Of a stretch of 37,322 nucleotides of DNA, positions 8,004 to 16,574 are shown piece by piece (positions within the stretch are counted from its first letter, which is position 1; each line of letters starts with the position of its first letter). The notes under the pieces were generated by a model. The model did not search any database and had not been told where the DNA came from. It saw nothing but the letters and a program-made list of their open reading frames with translations. Position numbers and translations under genes: made by a program. The DNA lies in the NCBI RefSeq assembly GCF_947259555.1, contig NZ_CAMYMD010000036.1:1-37322 (forward strand), given 5' to 3'. The stretch comes from an uncultured Roseovarius sp. Lineage in GTDB: Bacteria > Pseudomonadota > Alphaproteobacteria > Rhodobacterales > Rhodobacteraceae.

Positions 8004-9242
8004 TCAGGGCCGGGCGACCTCGATCATCACCCGGTTGTCCGGCCCGCCAATCAGCAACAGCGCGCCATCCTCTGCGATATCAAATCGCACCACCTGCTCC
8101 AAAGCGTCGATCATGCGCCGCTCTTGCTCCATCAAAGGCTCGGGGCAGGCCATCATCGTGCTCCCCATCGCCCCGAATTGCAGACCCTCGCCAGTCAGCG
8201 TGTAATCCCCGACCAGCCGATTGCATCCGGTGCTTCCCGCCACCCGGCCCGGCGCGATGAAATTCAGCGACAGCCGGTCAGGCTCGATCAATTCGGGCTC
8301 GCCAATGGCGCGCACCTGCCAGACCGGCCCGGTCAGCAAATCCTCCGGAGAGCCGCCACAGCCGCGCAACTCCCGCTCACCAAGCCGAAGGGTGGCCGCA
8401 TCCGGATGCGGCATGCCGGTTGCGTCGTCACGACAGATCCCTTCGCGGATCGTCAGACGCGCATCGGCCTTGGGCATGTCAAAGACATAAGAGCCGGGCA
8501 AAACCTGCACATCAGGACGGGTCACGCTATGGGTGATCTCGCCGTAATCGGCAGAAATCTCTGCGGTCTCGGCATTCAGCATCACCATCCAACCGGGCTC
8601 GTTTCCGCCCGCGCGATAGGGCTGTTCGCGGGGTGGCGGGACCTCTCTACACTCCGGCAAATCGCGGCCCTCAAGCCGGATCATGGCGCTGTCGCCTTTC
8701 ATCCAGACCTCGGTATCGCGATCTTTTGTCCCCTGATAGCGCGCGCCCGAGGCCGACACGACCGGCTCGAGCGGGATGTCGCGGCCTTCGGCGCGCAACA
8801 CCGCCTCCTTGTTGAAAACGCCGACAGAGACGGTGATGTCTCCGCACGTGAACTCTGTCGCAAAGGCAAGAGGCGTTACCGGTTCCAGAATGAGCGTGCC
8901 CATATCGACCGGTGCGTCGCCCGCCCCAAAAGCCAGATCACGCAGCACCCATCGCGGCTGACCATGCACCCGAATCACCGCACTGACCCGTCCCGACAGG
9001 TCCGACGGAACGTTCATGGAAAAACCCAGGGGCACTTGCTTGCCATCGGCATTGATCGTGGTTTCGCCCAGCATAGAGCCAAACCGCCCCTCGGCCACGA
9101 CCAAGGCACGGGCATCCGGCGGCAGGGCAATCCGCTGCATATAGCCGAGCGTGCCCGACACCTGTCGCGTTGTATCCTGCGCCTGAACCGCAATGACCGG
9201 AAACAAGGCCAACATACTGGCCAAAAGGATCGAGCGGGGCAT
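8004..9242 (-). CDS. Secreted multidomain envelope protein (YscW - MliC - COG3650 - META)
   Basis: A 412-residue exported protein. The ATG at 9242 is preceded by AGGAGG and opens with a signal peptide (MPRSILLASMLALFPVIAVQA). There is no lipobox cysteine at its end. Domains inferred in order: a YbaY/YscW-like beta domain (about 27-115), an MliC lysozyme-inhibitor-like domain (about 118-190, with FTCGD and AVLRAEGRDIPL), a COG3650-like region (about 199-290, with GNEPGWMV and REGICRD), and a META/HslJ domain (about 295-405, with GSTGCNRLVGDYTL, MMACPEPLMEQE). Each domain is usually found in small lipoproteins linked to envelope stress or lysozyme resistance. A role in protecting the envelope is an inference. 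It is a single-gene unit. Confidence 0.8.
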   Translation of the reverse strand: MPRSILLASMLALFPVIAVQAQDTTRQVSGTLGYMQRIALPPDARALVVAEGRFGSMLGETTINADGKQVPLGFSMNVPSDLSGRVSAVIRVHGQPRWVLRDLAFGAGDAPVDMGTLILEPVTPLAFATEFTCGDITVSVGVFNKEAVLRAEGRDIPLEPVVSASGARYQGTKDRDTEVWMKGDSAMIRLEGRDLPECREVPPPREQPYRAGGNEPGWMVMLNAETAEISADYGEITHSVTRPDVQVLPGSYVFDMPKADARLTIREGICRDDATGMPHPDAATLRLGERELRGCGGSPEDLLTGPVWQVRAIGEPELIEPDRLSLNFIAPGRVAGSTGCNRLVGDYTLTGEGLQFGAMGSTMMACPEPLMEQERRMIDALEQVVRFDIAEDGALLLIGGPDNRVMIEVARP

Positions 9243-9315
9243 CGCGGGCCTCCTGTGCAACAACGGCTGACGGTACTCTAGCGCCTGCTCTGCCCTCGGT
9301 CGAGTACCGCTTTCG

Positions 9316-10782
9316 TCAGACGCTCATGCAGATGTACTTCATTTCGAGGAACTCTTCGATGCCGTGATGGCTGCCCTCACGGCCCAGACCTGATTGCTTG
9401 ACCCCGCCAAACGGCGCCACCTCGGTCGAGATGATGCCGGTATTCACCCCGACAATCCCGTATTCGAGCGCCTCGGCCACCTTGTAGACGCGGCTCAGAT
9501 CCTTGGCATAAAAGTAGCACGCAAGCCCGAAGATCGTATCGTTCGCCAACCCGATCACCTCGTCCTCGTCCTCGAACTTGAACAGCGGCGCGAGCGGGCC
9601 GAATGTCTCTTCGGTCGCAAAGGCCATGTCCCGGGTCGCGCCGGTGATGATGGTCGGCGGCAGGAACAGACCATCGGCATCCTCGGCCCCGCCAAGGATC
9701 ACCGTGCCGCCCTTGGTCGTGGCGTCGGCCACATGTTCGCGCACCTTGTCGAGCGCGCCTGCATTGATGAGCGGACCGAGCGCCGTGCCTTCCTCAAGCC
9801 CATCCCCGACCTTGAGCTTGGTCACCGCCTCCTTCAGCTTGGCGGCGAACGCGTCATAGACGCCCGCTTGCACGTAGATCCGGTTGGCACAAACGCAGGT
9901 CTGCCCGTTATTGCGAAACTTGCACAGGATCGCACCCTCGACGGCGGCATCAAGATCGGCATCGTCAAACACGATGAAGGGCGCGTTGCCGCCCAGCTCC
10001 ATCGAGCATTTCATCACGCTGTCGGCGGCCTGCCGCAACAGGATACGCCCCACTTCGGTCGAGCCGGTAAAGGTGATCTTGCGCACCGCCGGATTCTCGC
10101 AAAATTCCTTGCCGACTTCTGATGCGCGCGACGAAGGAACGATGTTGAAGACCCCCGCCGGGATACCGGCGCGCTCGGCCAAAAGCCCCATGACCGTCGC
10201 CGAAAGCGGGGTTTCCGCCGCCGGACGCCCGACAAAGGCACAGCCCGCCGCCAGCGCCGGTGCGGCCTTGCGGGTGATCATCGCAGTCGGGAAATTCCAC
10301 GGCGTGACCGACGCGACAACGCCGATCGGCTGCTTGATGACGGTGATCCGCTTGTCACGCTGATGGCCGGGTATGGTTTCGCCATAGATGCGCTTGGCTT
10401 CTTCGCCAAAGAACTCGATGAACGACGCACCATAGGCAATCTCGCCCTTGGCCTCGGCCAGCGGCTTGCCCTGCTCCGCGGTCAGGATCACGCCGAGATC
10501 GTGCTGGTTCTCCATCATCAGATCAAAGAACCGGCGCAGCACGGCGGCACGTTCCTTGCCGGTCCATGTCGCCCACTCCTTCTGCGCCGCCTCGGCGCTT
10601 GCGATGGCGCGGGCGACCTGCGCCCGGCTCAGATCGGCCACATTGGCGATCACATCACCGCGCGCCGGGTTCTTCACTTCAAAGGTGCCATTGTCACCAT
10701 CGACCCATTCACCCCCGATATAGGCCCGCTCGCACAGCAGGCTCGGATCATTGAGCATGGATTTCAGATCGGTCTTGGTCAT
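9316..10782 (-). CDS. gabD: NAD(P)-dependent succinate-semialdehyde dehydrogenase
   Basis: A 488-residue aldehyde dehydrogenase that oxidises succinate semialdehyde to succinate, the last step of the GABA shunt, in the cytoplasm. Key residues are in place: Asn163 in PWNFP, Glu262 in MELGGNAPF and catalytic Cys296 in GQTCVCANR, with Cys298 two residues on as in E. coli GabD. The cofactor-site motif reads VGRPAAETP, with Arg where many ALDHs have Lys; I have seen this in related proteins. I chose ATG 10782, which has GAGGGGAG upstream, over the ATG at 10824. There is no GABA transaminase beside it. Other small semialdehydes, such as glutarate semialdehyde, are possible substrates. Confidence 0.88.
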   Translation of the reverse strand: MTKTDLKSMLNDPSLLCERAYIGGEWVDGDNGTFEVKNPARGDVIANVADLSRAQVARAIASAEAAQKEWATWTGKERAAVLRRFFDLMMENQHDLGVILTAEQGKPLAEAKGEIAYGASFIEFFGEEAKRIYGETIPGHQRDKRITVIKQPIGVVASVTPWNFPTAMITRKAAPALAAGCAFVGRPAAETPLSATVMGLLAERAGIPAGVFNIVPSSRASEVGKEFCENPAVRKITFTGSTEVGRILLRQAADSVMKCSMELGGNAPFIVFDDADLDAAVEGAILCKFRNNGQTCVCANRIYVQAGVYDAFAAKLKEAVTKLKVGDGLEEGTALGPLINAGALDKVREHVADATTKGGTVILGGAEDADGLFLPPTIITGATRDMAFATEETFGPLAPLFKFEDEDEVIGLANDTIFGLACYFYAKDLSRVYKVAEALEYGIVGVNTGIISTEVAPFGGVKQSGLGREGSHHGIEEFLEMKYICMSV

Positions 10783-10872
10783 GGCGCTCCCCTCTCGGCA
10801 TGTCTTTTCAACTCGCAAAGGCAAAGCAGCTTGGGCTAGGAATGTCTAGGGCCAGATAGAGGAGATCACGCC

Positions 10873-11661
10873 GTGGAACTGGACGATGCCTATGCCAATG
10901 TGCCCCATATTCCGGGCGGCGCGCAGTACCCGGCGCGCTGGACGGTGGCCGCAGCAGCGTTTCGCGAGCGGCTGACCGCCGAGCGCCGCGCCGAGATCGG
11001 ACTGCGCTATGGCGAGAGCCCAAGACAAGTGTTCGATCTCTTTCACCCCAAGGGGACCGCGCGGGGTCTGTGTCTCTTCGTGCATGGCGGCTACTGGCTG
11101 CGGTTCGACCGGTCCTACTGGTCGCATCTGGCCGCCGGTCCGCTGGCACGCGGCTGGTCTGTTGCAATGCCGTCATACGATCTGTGCCCCGAGGTCCGCA
11201 TCGCCGACATCACCCGCCAGATCGCCACGGCGATCACGGCCGCGGCGGCCCGCACCGAGGGGCCTATCGCCTTGGCCGGCCATTCGGCAGGCGGGCATCT
11301 GGTGGCGCGCATGGCGGTCCCCGGCACGCTGCCGGGCGACGTGGCAGCGCGGCTCACGCATGTCATGCCGATCTCGCCGGTGTCGGATTTGCGGCCCCTG
11401 ATGCAGACCACGATGAACGCCCAGTTCGGCCTCGATCTCTCCGCGGCAAAGGCCGAAAGCCCGGTCTTGATGCGGCCCTTGCCCGTGCCGGTGACGATAT
11501 GGGTCGGGGCCGAAGAGCGACCCGTCTTTCTCGATCAGGCCCGCTGGCTGGCCGAGGCGTGGGGCGCCCGGCACGAGGTGGCACAGGGCAGACATCATTT
11601 CGACGTGATCGAGCCGCTCGCCGACCCCGAAAGCCGTTTGATCACGCAGCTTCTGGGGTAA
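10873..11661 (+). CDS. Alpha/beta hydrolase, kynurenine-formamidase-like
   Basis: A 262-residue serine hydrolase. The oxyanion-hole motif HGGYW is at residues 71-75, the nucleophile Ser138 is in GHSAGGH, and a C-terminal His pair (241-242) in GRHHFDVIEPL supplies the catalytic base. The layout (VPHIPGGAQYPARWTVAAAAFR at the N-terminus and HGGYW) fits the BNA7/kynurenine-formamidase-like esterase group, but the tryptophan-degradation partners are absent here, so the true substrate is open. The start is GTG at 10873 with GGAGA upstream; no better ATG fits. It is divergent from gabD and convergent with the aldolase gene. Confidence 0.8.
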   Translation: MELDDAYANVPHIPGGAQYPARWTVAAAAFRERLTAERRAEIGLRYGESPRQVFDLFHPKGTARGLCLFVHGGYWLRFDRSYWSHLAAGPLARGWSVAMPSYDLCPEVRIADITRQIATAITAAAARTEGPIALAGHSAGGHLVARMAVPGTLPGDVAARLTHVMPISPVSDLRPLMQTTMNAQFGLDLSAAKAESPVLMRPLPVPVTIWVGAEERPVFLDQARWLAEAWGARHEVAQGRHHFDVIEPLADPESRLITQLLG

Positions 11662-11673
11662 GCCCGGCACATG

Positions 11674-12429
11674 TCATTGCGCGTAGTCAGAGCCCTCGGC
11701 ATCCAGGATGGCCTTGAGTTCCGACAGGTGCCGATCGGCCTGCCCGGGATATTCCTCCAATTCGCGCGCGGTCTTTTCGGCCACCGCATCCGACAGCACG
11801 CGCAGCGGCTGCCCGGTCTGGAGCGCACGGATATAGGTCTCTGCCGCCCGCTCGAAATAGTATAGCCGGTTAAACGTATCGGCCACCGTATCGCCAATCA
11901 CCATGACACCGTGGTTGCCCATGATCATGACCTTCTGTTTCGGGTCCGTCAGCAGCCGGGCACAGCGCACGCCCTCATCTTCAAACGCAAGCCCGCCATA
12001 TCCCTCATCGACGACAAGGCGATTGTAGAACGTGGCACAGTTCTGATCTATCGGAGGCAGGCGACTATCAGCAAGGCAGGCCAGTACCGTCGCGTGAATC
12101 GAATGCACATGCATCGCACAGCGCGCATGGGCGCAATGCCGGTGCAGCCCGCCATGCAGCCCCCAGGCTGTGGGGTCGGGGGCGTCGGGGCCCTCCAGCG
12201 TCTCGGGGTCGTTGGCATCCACCACGATCAGGTCACTGGCGCGAATACGGGCAAAATGCATCTGGTTGGGGTTCATCAAAAACCGGGTGCCATCCTCGTT
12301 GATCGACAGGCTGAAGTGATTGGCCACCGCCTCGTGCATATTCAGCCGCGCGGTCCAGCGGAACGCGGCGGCAAGGTCCACCCGCTCCTGCCAATGCTCC
12401 ATGTTGGGTTTGAGGGATGTCACGCTCAT
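11674..12429 (-). CDS. Class II aldolase/adducin family protein
   Basis: A 251-residue zinc-dependent aldolase-fold protein. The likely metal ligands are His107 and His109 in HVHSIH, and His173 in GNHGVMV. The N-terminal SINEDGTRFLMNP and loop DLIVVDAND fit the family. This branch includes fuculose-phosphate aldolase and decarboxylase-like members, so the reaction cannot be read from sequence. Its start overlaps the stop of the upstream VOC gene by four bases (12426-12429), so the two are translated together and probably serve one pathway. Confidence 0.82.
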   Translation of the reverse strand: MSVTSLKPNMEHWQERVDLAAAFRWTARLNMHEAVANHFSLSINEDGTRFLMNPNQMHFARIRASDLIVVDANDPETLEGPDAPDPTAWGLHGGLHRHCAHARCAMHVHSIHATVLACLADSRLPPIDQNCATFYNRLVVDEGYGGLAFEDEGVRCARLLTDPKQKVMIMGNHGVMVIGDTVADTFNRLYYFERAAETYIRALQTGQPLRVLSDAVAEKTARELEEYPGQADRHLSELKAILDAEGSDYAQ

Positions 12430-12869
12430 ATCGCTGTCCTTTCATCATCGGTGAGGGGCCGCGAGGCGACCCAGGCATAGCCGTTTTCGCACAGGATGCA
12501 GCATTCCCGCAGCCCGTGCGGCTTGTTGGTAGGCGCCTGCAGGATCATCCCGCCCGCATCTTCGGCGCGCGCGGCGGCGTCATCCGGGTCGCTGTCGAAC
12601 ATGTGCAATGACGCGCCCGCGCCGCGCGGCGGGCTCTCGGGCACAAGGCCAAGCAGCGGGTGGCTGCCATAGGTGTGATCGGCATGCAGCTGGATCAGGT
12701 GGCCGTGATAGGCGATGATCGCGAAATCGTCGTTGACGCGATGCGGCACCGCGCCGAAGACGCCGCTGAGGAATGCCGCCTCCGCGCGCACGTCGCGCAC
12801 AAGGATGTTGAGGCCAAAGCCCCGCAGACTTGCCCCGAACTCCTCGGGGGTGACGGTTTCATAATCCAT
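12426..12869 (-). CDS. VOC (glyoxalase/bleomycin-resistance) family protein
   Basis: A 147-residue protein with the paired beta-alpha-beta-beta-beta fold of the vicinal oxygen chelate family, suggested by LNILVRDVRAEAAFLSGVFGA near residues 20-40 and FAIIAYHGHLIQLHADH near 50-65. Candidate metal ligands are His in the HGHLIQLHADH block and the acidic residues downstream. I chose ATG 12869, where the fold begins, rather than the 50-residue extension to 13019, which overlaps the divergent amn gene. The substrate is unknown. It is the first gene of a two-gene unit with the class II aldolase and is divergent from amn. Confidence 0.75.
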   Translation of the reverse strand: MDYETVTPEEFGASLRGFGLNILVRDVRAEAAFLSGVFGAVPHRVNDDFAIIAYHGHLIQLHADHTYGSHPLLGLVPESPPRGAGASLHMFDSDPDDAAARAEDAGGMILQAPTNKPHGLRECCILCENGYAWVASRPLTDDERTAI

Positions 12870-12954
12870 GATGCGCCTCGCTTTCGCGGGCAGCTTGATC
12901 GCGCCGGTGGCCCGTGTCAACGTAAGGCCCAAAGCCCGATGACAGGACGCGTGC

Positions 12955-14439
12955 ATGACCCTTGCCAACCCGAACGCCCCGCTCCTCCCCCCCGACCTGC
13001 CGGGACCGGAGGCGTTCACCGATGCGCGCGCGGCGCTGGACCGGCTCTGCCTGCTCTACGAGAGCGGCACGCGGTTCCTGTGCGACGCCTTCGCGCGGGC
13101 AATCGCGGGCGACATCCCGGCGCGGCGGGTGCGCGCGTTCTACCCCGAGATCCGGCTCACCACGACCACCTATGCCAAGATCGACAGCCGGCTCAGCTTT
13201 GGCCATGTCTCCTATCCCGGCACCTATGCCGCGACGATCTCGCGGCCCGATCTGTTTCGCGCCTATCTCGAACAGCAGATCGGGCTTTTGATCGAAAACC
13301 ACGGCGTGCCGGTCTCGATCGGCGTCTCAGACACGCCGATGCCGGTGCATTTCGCGGTGGCCAATGATGCTGCGCTGACCGTGCCGCAGGAGGGCGCGGC
13401 GGAGTTTACCTTACGCGATTATTTCGACGTGCCGGACCTGTCGACCACCAATGACGACATCGTCAACGGCACATGGGAACGGGGGGCGGATGGGACGGCC
13501 CCCTTGGCGCCGTTCACCGCGCAGCGGGTGGATTACTCATTGGCGCGGCTGGCGCATTACACCGCGACCGACCCGGAGCATTTCCAGAATTACGTGCTCT
13601 TCACCAACTACCAGTTCTACGTCTCGGAGTTCGAGGCCTTCGCGCGGCGGATGCTGGCCGATGGGGCAAGCGGCTACACCGCCTTTGTCAGCACCGGCAA
13701 CGCCGAGATCACCACGTCCGACGGTGAGCTGCCGATGCCCGCCCGGCTGCCGCAGATGCCCACCTATCACCTCAAACGCGCCGACGGGTCGGGGATCACG
13801 CTGGTCAATATCGGGGTGGGGCCGTCGAATGCCAAGACCGCGACCGATCATATCGCGGTGCTGCGTCCGCATGCCTGGGTGATGGTCGGGCATTGCGCGG
13901 GGCTGCGCAATTCGCAGTCGCTGGGCGATTTCGTGCTGGCGCATGCGTATTTGCGCGAGGATCGCGTGCTCGATGCCGATCTGCCCGCCTGGGTGCCGAT
14001 CCCGGCGCTGGCGGAAATCCAGATCGCCCTGCAAGAGGCGGTGGCGGAAGAGACCCAGCTTGACGGGTTCGACCTCAAGCGGGTGATGCGCACCGGCACC
14101 GTGGCCAGCGTCGACAACCGCAACTGGGAGTTGCGCGACCAGTCCGGTCCGGTGCAGCGCCTGAGCCAGTCGCGGGCCATCGCGCTCGACATGGAAAGCG
14201 CGACGATCGCGGCCAACGGGTTTCGCTTCCGGGTGCCGTATGGCACATTGCTTTGCGTCTCCGACAAACCCCTTCAGGGCGAGTTGAAGCTGCCCGGCAT
14301 GGCCTCGGATTTCTACAAATCCCAGGTTTCACGGCACCTGATGATCGGGATTCGCGCGATGGAATCATTGCGCCAGATGCCGCTCTCACGCATCCACAGC
14401 CGCAAATTACGCTCTTTCGAGGAGACGGCGTTCCTTTGA
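12955..14439 (+). CDS. amn: AMP nucleosidase
   Basis: A 494-residue enzyme that hydrolyses AMP to adenine and ribose 5-phosphate and helps set purine nucleotide levels. The N-terminal AMP-nucleosidase domain includes YPEIRLTTTTY and RLSFGHVSYPGTYAATIS. The C-terminal nucleoside-phosphorylase-like domain includes NIGVGPSNAKTATDHIAVLRPHAWVMVGHCAGLRNSQ-type sequence (about 285-325) and ALDMESATIAANGFR near 400, where the Glu of DMESA contacts the ribose in this superfamily. The length matches E. coli Amn (484). AGGA lies upstream of the ATG. It is a single-gene unit. Confidence 0.92.
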   Translation: MTLANPNAPLLPPDLPGPEAFTDARAALDRLCLLYESGTRFLCDAFARAIAGDIPARRVRAFYPEIRLTTTTYAKIDSRLSFGHVSYPGTYAATISRPDLFRAYLEQQIGLLIENHGVPVSIGVSDTPMPVHFAVANDAALTVPQEGAAEFTLRDYFDVPDLSTTNDDIVNGTWERGADGTAPLAPFTAQRVDYSLARLAHYTATDPEHFQNYVLFTNYQFYVSEFEAFARRMLADGASGYTAFVSTGNAEITTSDGELPMPARLPQMPTYHLKRADGSGITLVNIGVGPSNAKTATDHIAVLRPHAWVMVGHCAGLRNSQSLGDFVLAHAYLREDRVLDADLPAWVPIPALAEIQIALQEAVAEETQLDGFDLKRVMRTGTVASVDNRNWELRDQSGPVQRLSQSRAIALDMESATIAANGFRFRVPYGTLLCVSDKPLQGELKLPGMASDFYKSQVSRHLMIGIRAMESLRQMPLSRIHSRKLRSFEETAFL

Positions 14440-14475
14440 CCCTACGGAAATCCGCACAAAATCCGCCAAAAACGC

Positions 14476-14504
14476 TTGCTTTTGCCCACCAGACATTGTG
14501 TTTA
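14476..14504 (+). promoter_or_regulatory. Possible promoter of the HU gene
   Basis: TTGCTT (14476-14481), a 17-base spacer and TGTTTA (14499-14504) lie in the 132-base gap before the HU gene. The match to sigma-70 hexamers is moderate. An overlapping TGTGTTTAACCACA forms an imperfect palindrome. Nothing else in the gap is a better candidate. Confidence 0.35.
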
Positions 14505-14571
14505 ACCACATCATAGCGTTAAATTCCGCTCATGAGGCCCAAGAGACGGGCAGTTGCAAGGAGACCATAAA

Positions 14572-14859
14572 ATGGCAAAACCCATGACCAAGACCCAACT
14601 CGTCGCCGCTCTGGCCGAGGAAATGGGCAGTGACAAGAAAACCGCAAGCGGCGCGCTGGATTCCGTGATCGCGATCATCACCCGCGAAGTGTCCGGCGGC
14701 GGTGCCGTGACCCTGCCCGGCGTTGGCAAGATCTACTGCCGCGAGCGCCCCGAGCGCATGGTGCGCAACCCCGCCACTGGCGAGCAGATGAAGAAAGAGG
14801 CCGACAAGGTGGTCAAGGTGACCATCGCCAAGGCACTCAAGGACAGCGTCAACGGCTGA
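14572..14859 (+). CDS. DNA-binding protein HU family
   Basis: A 95-residue nucleoid protein that binds and bends DNA as a dimer. The N-terminal helices (MTKTQLVAALAEEMGSDKKTASGALDSVIAII) are followed by the beta-arm region VTLPGVGKIYCRERPERMVRNPATGEQM, where the RNPATGE signature of HU/IHF is intact, with Pro in the arm tip. The core has G(S/K)DKKTA, and the C-terminal helix is KKEADKVVKVTIAKALKDSV. I chose ATG 14572, with AAGGAGA seven bases upstream; a TTG at 14554 is less likely. A hairpin follows the stop. Confidence 0.9.
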   Translation: MAKPMTKTQLVAALAEEMGSDKKTASGALDSVIAIITREVSGGGAVTLPGVGKIYCRERPERMVRNPATGEQMKKEADKVVKVTIAKALKDSVNG

Positions 14860-14868
14860 GCCGGTTGC

Positions 14869-14889
14869 GGCCGCCCGGCACGGGCGGCC
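14869..14889. terminator. Strong GC hairpin after the HU gene
   Basis: GGCCGCCCG (14869-14877) pairs perfectly with CGGGCGGCC (14881-14889) across a three-base loop. It begins nine bases after the HU stop and lies between convergent genes. There is no T run (CATTCCATTCC follows), so it may be a weak or Rho-assisted terminator. Confidence 0.5.
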
Positions 14890-14912
14890 CATTCCATTCC
14901 GGTGTCGTGCTG

Positions 14913-15461
14913 TCACAACAGTCCGACCAGCACGGTAACGAGCAAGACCGGCACAAGCATCGCATGCAGCAGATGGTCAAACCAATTGCTGCTGCCCCAC
15001 CCCGCAAGCCACGTCGCTTGCGCCAGGACTGCCAGCACCGGCAGAAACAGCCCCCCCGACAGAATGCCATACGCACAGACCGCGAGCACCATGCCTCCAA
15101 CCGGGACAGGCGCATATCCCAGCCTGTAAAGGTCGATGCGCAGCACCCCCGCGGCAGAGGCGAGGAACGCCAGATAGGCCACGAGAAACACCACCAGTTC
15201 CATCATGTGAAACGCGCGGATCGGCAGACCGAGGTCGCCCGCAACGTCGCGCAGCGCCAGAGCGGGCAGCCCCAGACCCACCGGCGACAAGAGCGCCATT
15301 GCACCCCGCACAAACCGCGACCGGCAAAAGACGAGCGTGAACACGGCAAGCACACCACCCGTAGCCAGCGCGGTGCCCGGCTCGACAACCAACCCGGCCA
15401 TGGCAAAGCCCGCCCATCCCGCAATGACGGCCAATCCCAGCCAGTCAAGTCGCCCCATCAT
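14913..15461 (-). CDS. Integral membrane protein of unknown function
   Basis: A 182-residue, very hydrophobic protein with about six membrane segments (approximately residues 8-24, 32-46, 54-70, 86-104, 120-145 and 160-180). No catalytic motif is visible; a conserved-looking SSNWFDHLLHAMLVPVLL lies near the end. Its start overlaps the stop of the sialidase-like gene (ATGATG at 15456-15461), so it is translationally coupled to it. The pairing suggests a shared role at the membrane, perhaps a carbohydrate or envelope function, but the reaction is unknown. Confidence 0.7.
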   Translation of the reverse strand: MMGRLDWLGLAVIAGWAGFAMAGLVVEPGTALATGGVLAVFTLVFCRSRFVRGAMALLSPVGLGLPALALRDVAGDLGLPIRAFHMMELVVFLVAYLAFLASAAGVLRIDLYRLGYAPVPVGGMVLAVCAYGILSGGLFLPVLAVLAQATWLAGWGSSNWFDHLLHAMLVPVLLVTVLVGLL

Positions 15462-16573
15462 CGGCCCGTCACCCAGGCCGCATTGAAAATATGCGCGGTG
15501 ATCCCCTGTTTGCCGCCAGTGGAATAGCTCAGCACGATATCTTCACCCACGCGGCGCAGCATCGGATAACGCAAGCTGCCCTTGCCGTCGAACCGGTGCA
15601 ACGGGCGCCAGGTTTCCCCCTCATCCTCCGACAGGGACAGGATCATCGCGTCGGGCTCCAGGGGATCGGTGTTCGCAGCCATCAGCACGCGCCCCTGTCC
15701 CAACCCGAGCGCGGCAACAGGGGCGCTCGGATTGGGGAGGTCAGTGCGTTGCGCCTGCGACCATCTGCGCCCGCCATCCTTTGTATGACTGAGCCAGAGC
15801 ACGTCGCTGCGATCAAAATCACGCAGAAACGCTATGGCGCGGGCCCGGTCCAGAGGGACGATCATCGGCTGTATCACCTTGGCCCCCTGCGCCGATATAC
15901 GCCGCTGATCGCGCACCCGGCCCCTTGAGTCAAACCGCACCAGCGCGCCATAGGTCGTCCCCATCTCGAAATAGGCAGGCAAGCCATGGCTGCCGTCCTC
16001 ATAGGCGACCATCGGCGATTTCACGAGGTACGAGCGGTTGAGCAGCGGCGACAGGTTCAGCTTGCGCGCATGGCGCGGCCCCTCCGGCCCCATCGCCACA
16101 TCGGCAATCGCCGCCATCGCCCATCCGCCGACCGACACCGCCGTGGTGTAAAGATGCCCCGCCCGGCCCTCATTCTCGATGGTGTTGCCAAGGGTAACAA
16201 CCAGTTGCCCCGGCTCAAAGGCGCGCGCCAGCCACGCGCGGGTCACAACCGGCGCGGGGTCACTGACCCGCCAGCCCTCCGCCTGCCTCGTCCCCTCGAC
16301 CCCGTAGATATCCACATCCGGCTGCGCCTCGGCAGAGCCTTGAAACCAGAGCACGGCAAAGCCGCCCTCGCGCGCGACAATCGCCGGCGCATGGGCCTGC
16401 CCGTCGGGCACGGTATAATCAAGAACGGTCTCAAACCGCGCAGGTCCCGCCACAGGCAGCGGCGCGGGCAGGGCAAAGCGCCACTCCAGCGGCGCATCGC
16501 GCCGCATCGCCACCACGCTCAGGCACAGGCTCAGCGCGGCGAGGGCCAGAATGACGAGGGGCACGAGGCCCAA
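15458..16573 (-). CDS. Sialidase-like (BNR/Asp-box) beta-propeller protein
   Basis: A 371-residue protein with a hydrophobic N-terminal anchor or signal (MGLVPLVILALAALSLCLSVVA). Two Asp-box motifs of the S-x-D-x-G-x-x-W type are visible: SHTKDGGRRWS near residue 268 and SEDEGETWRP near 320. Arginines such as in KSPMVAYEDGSHGLP and LRYPMLRRVGED fit the predicted-neuraminidase group COG4692. Whether it cleaves sialic acid is doubtful: no sialic acid genes are nearby, and many members act on other sugars. It lies one base from the quinone oxidoreductase gene and overlaps the downstream membrane-protein gene. Confidence 0.7.
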   Translation of the reverse strand: MGLVPLVILALAALSLCLSVVAMRRDAPLEWRFALPAPLPVAGPARFETVLDYTVPDGQAHAPAIVAREGGFAVLWFQGSAEAQPDVDIYGVEGTRQAEGWRVSDPAPVVTRAWLARAFEPGQLVVTLGNTIENEGRAGHLYTTAVSVGGWAMAAIADVAMGPEGPRHARKLNLSPLLNRSYLVKSPMVAYEDGSHGLPAYFEMGTTYGALVRFDSRGRVRDQRRISAQGAKVIQPMIVPLDRARAIAFLRDFDRSDVLWLSHTKDGGRRWSQAQRTDLPNPSAPVAALGLGQGRVLMAANTDPLEPDAMILSLSEDEGETWRPLHRFDGKGSLRYPMLRRVGEDIVLSYSTGGKQGITAHIFNAAWVTGR

Positions 16574-16574
16574 A

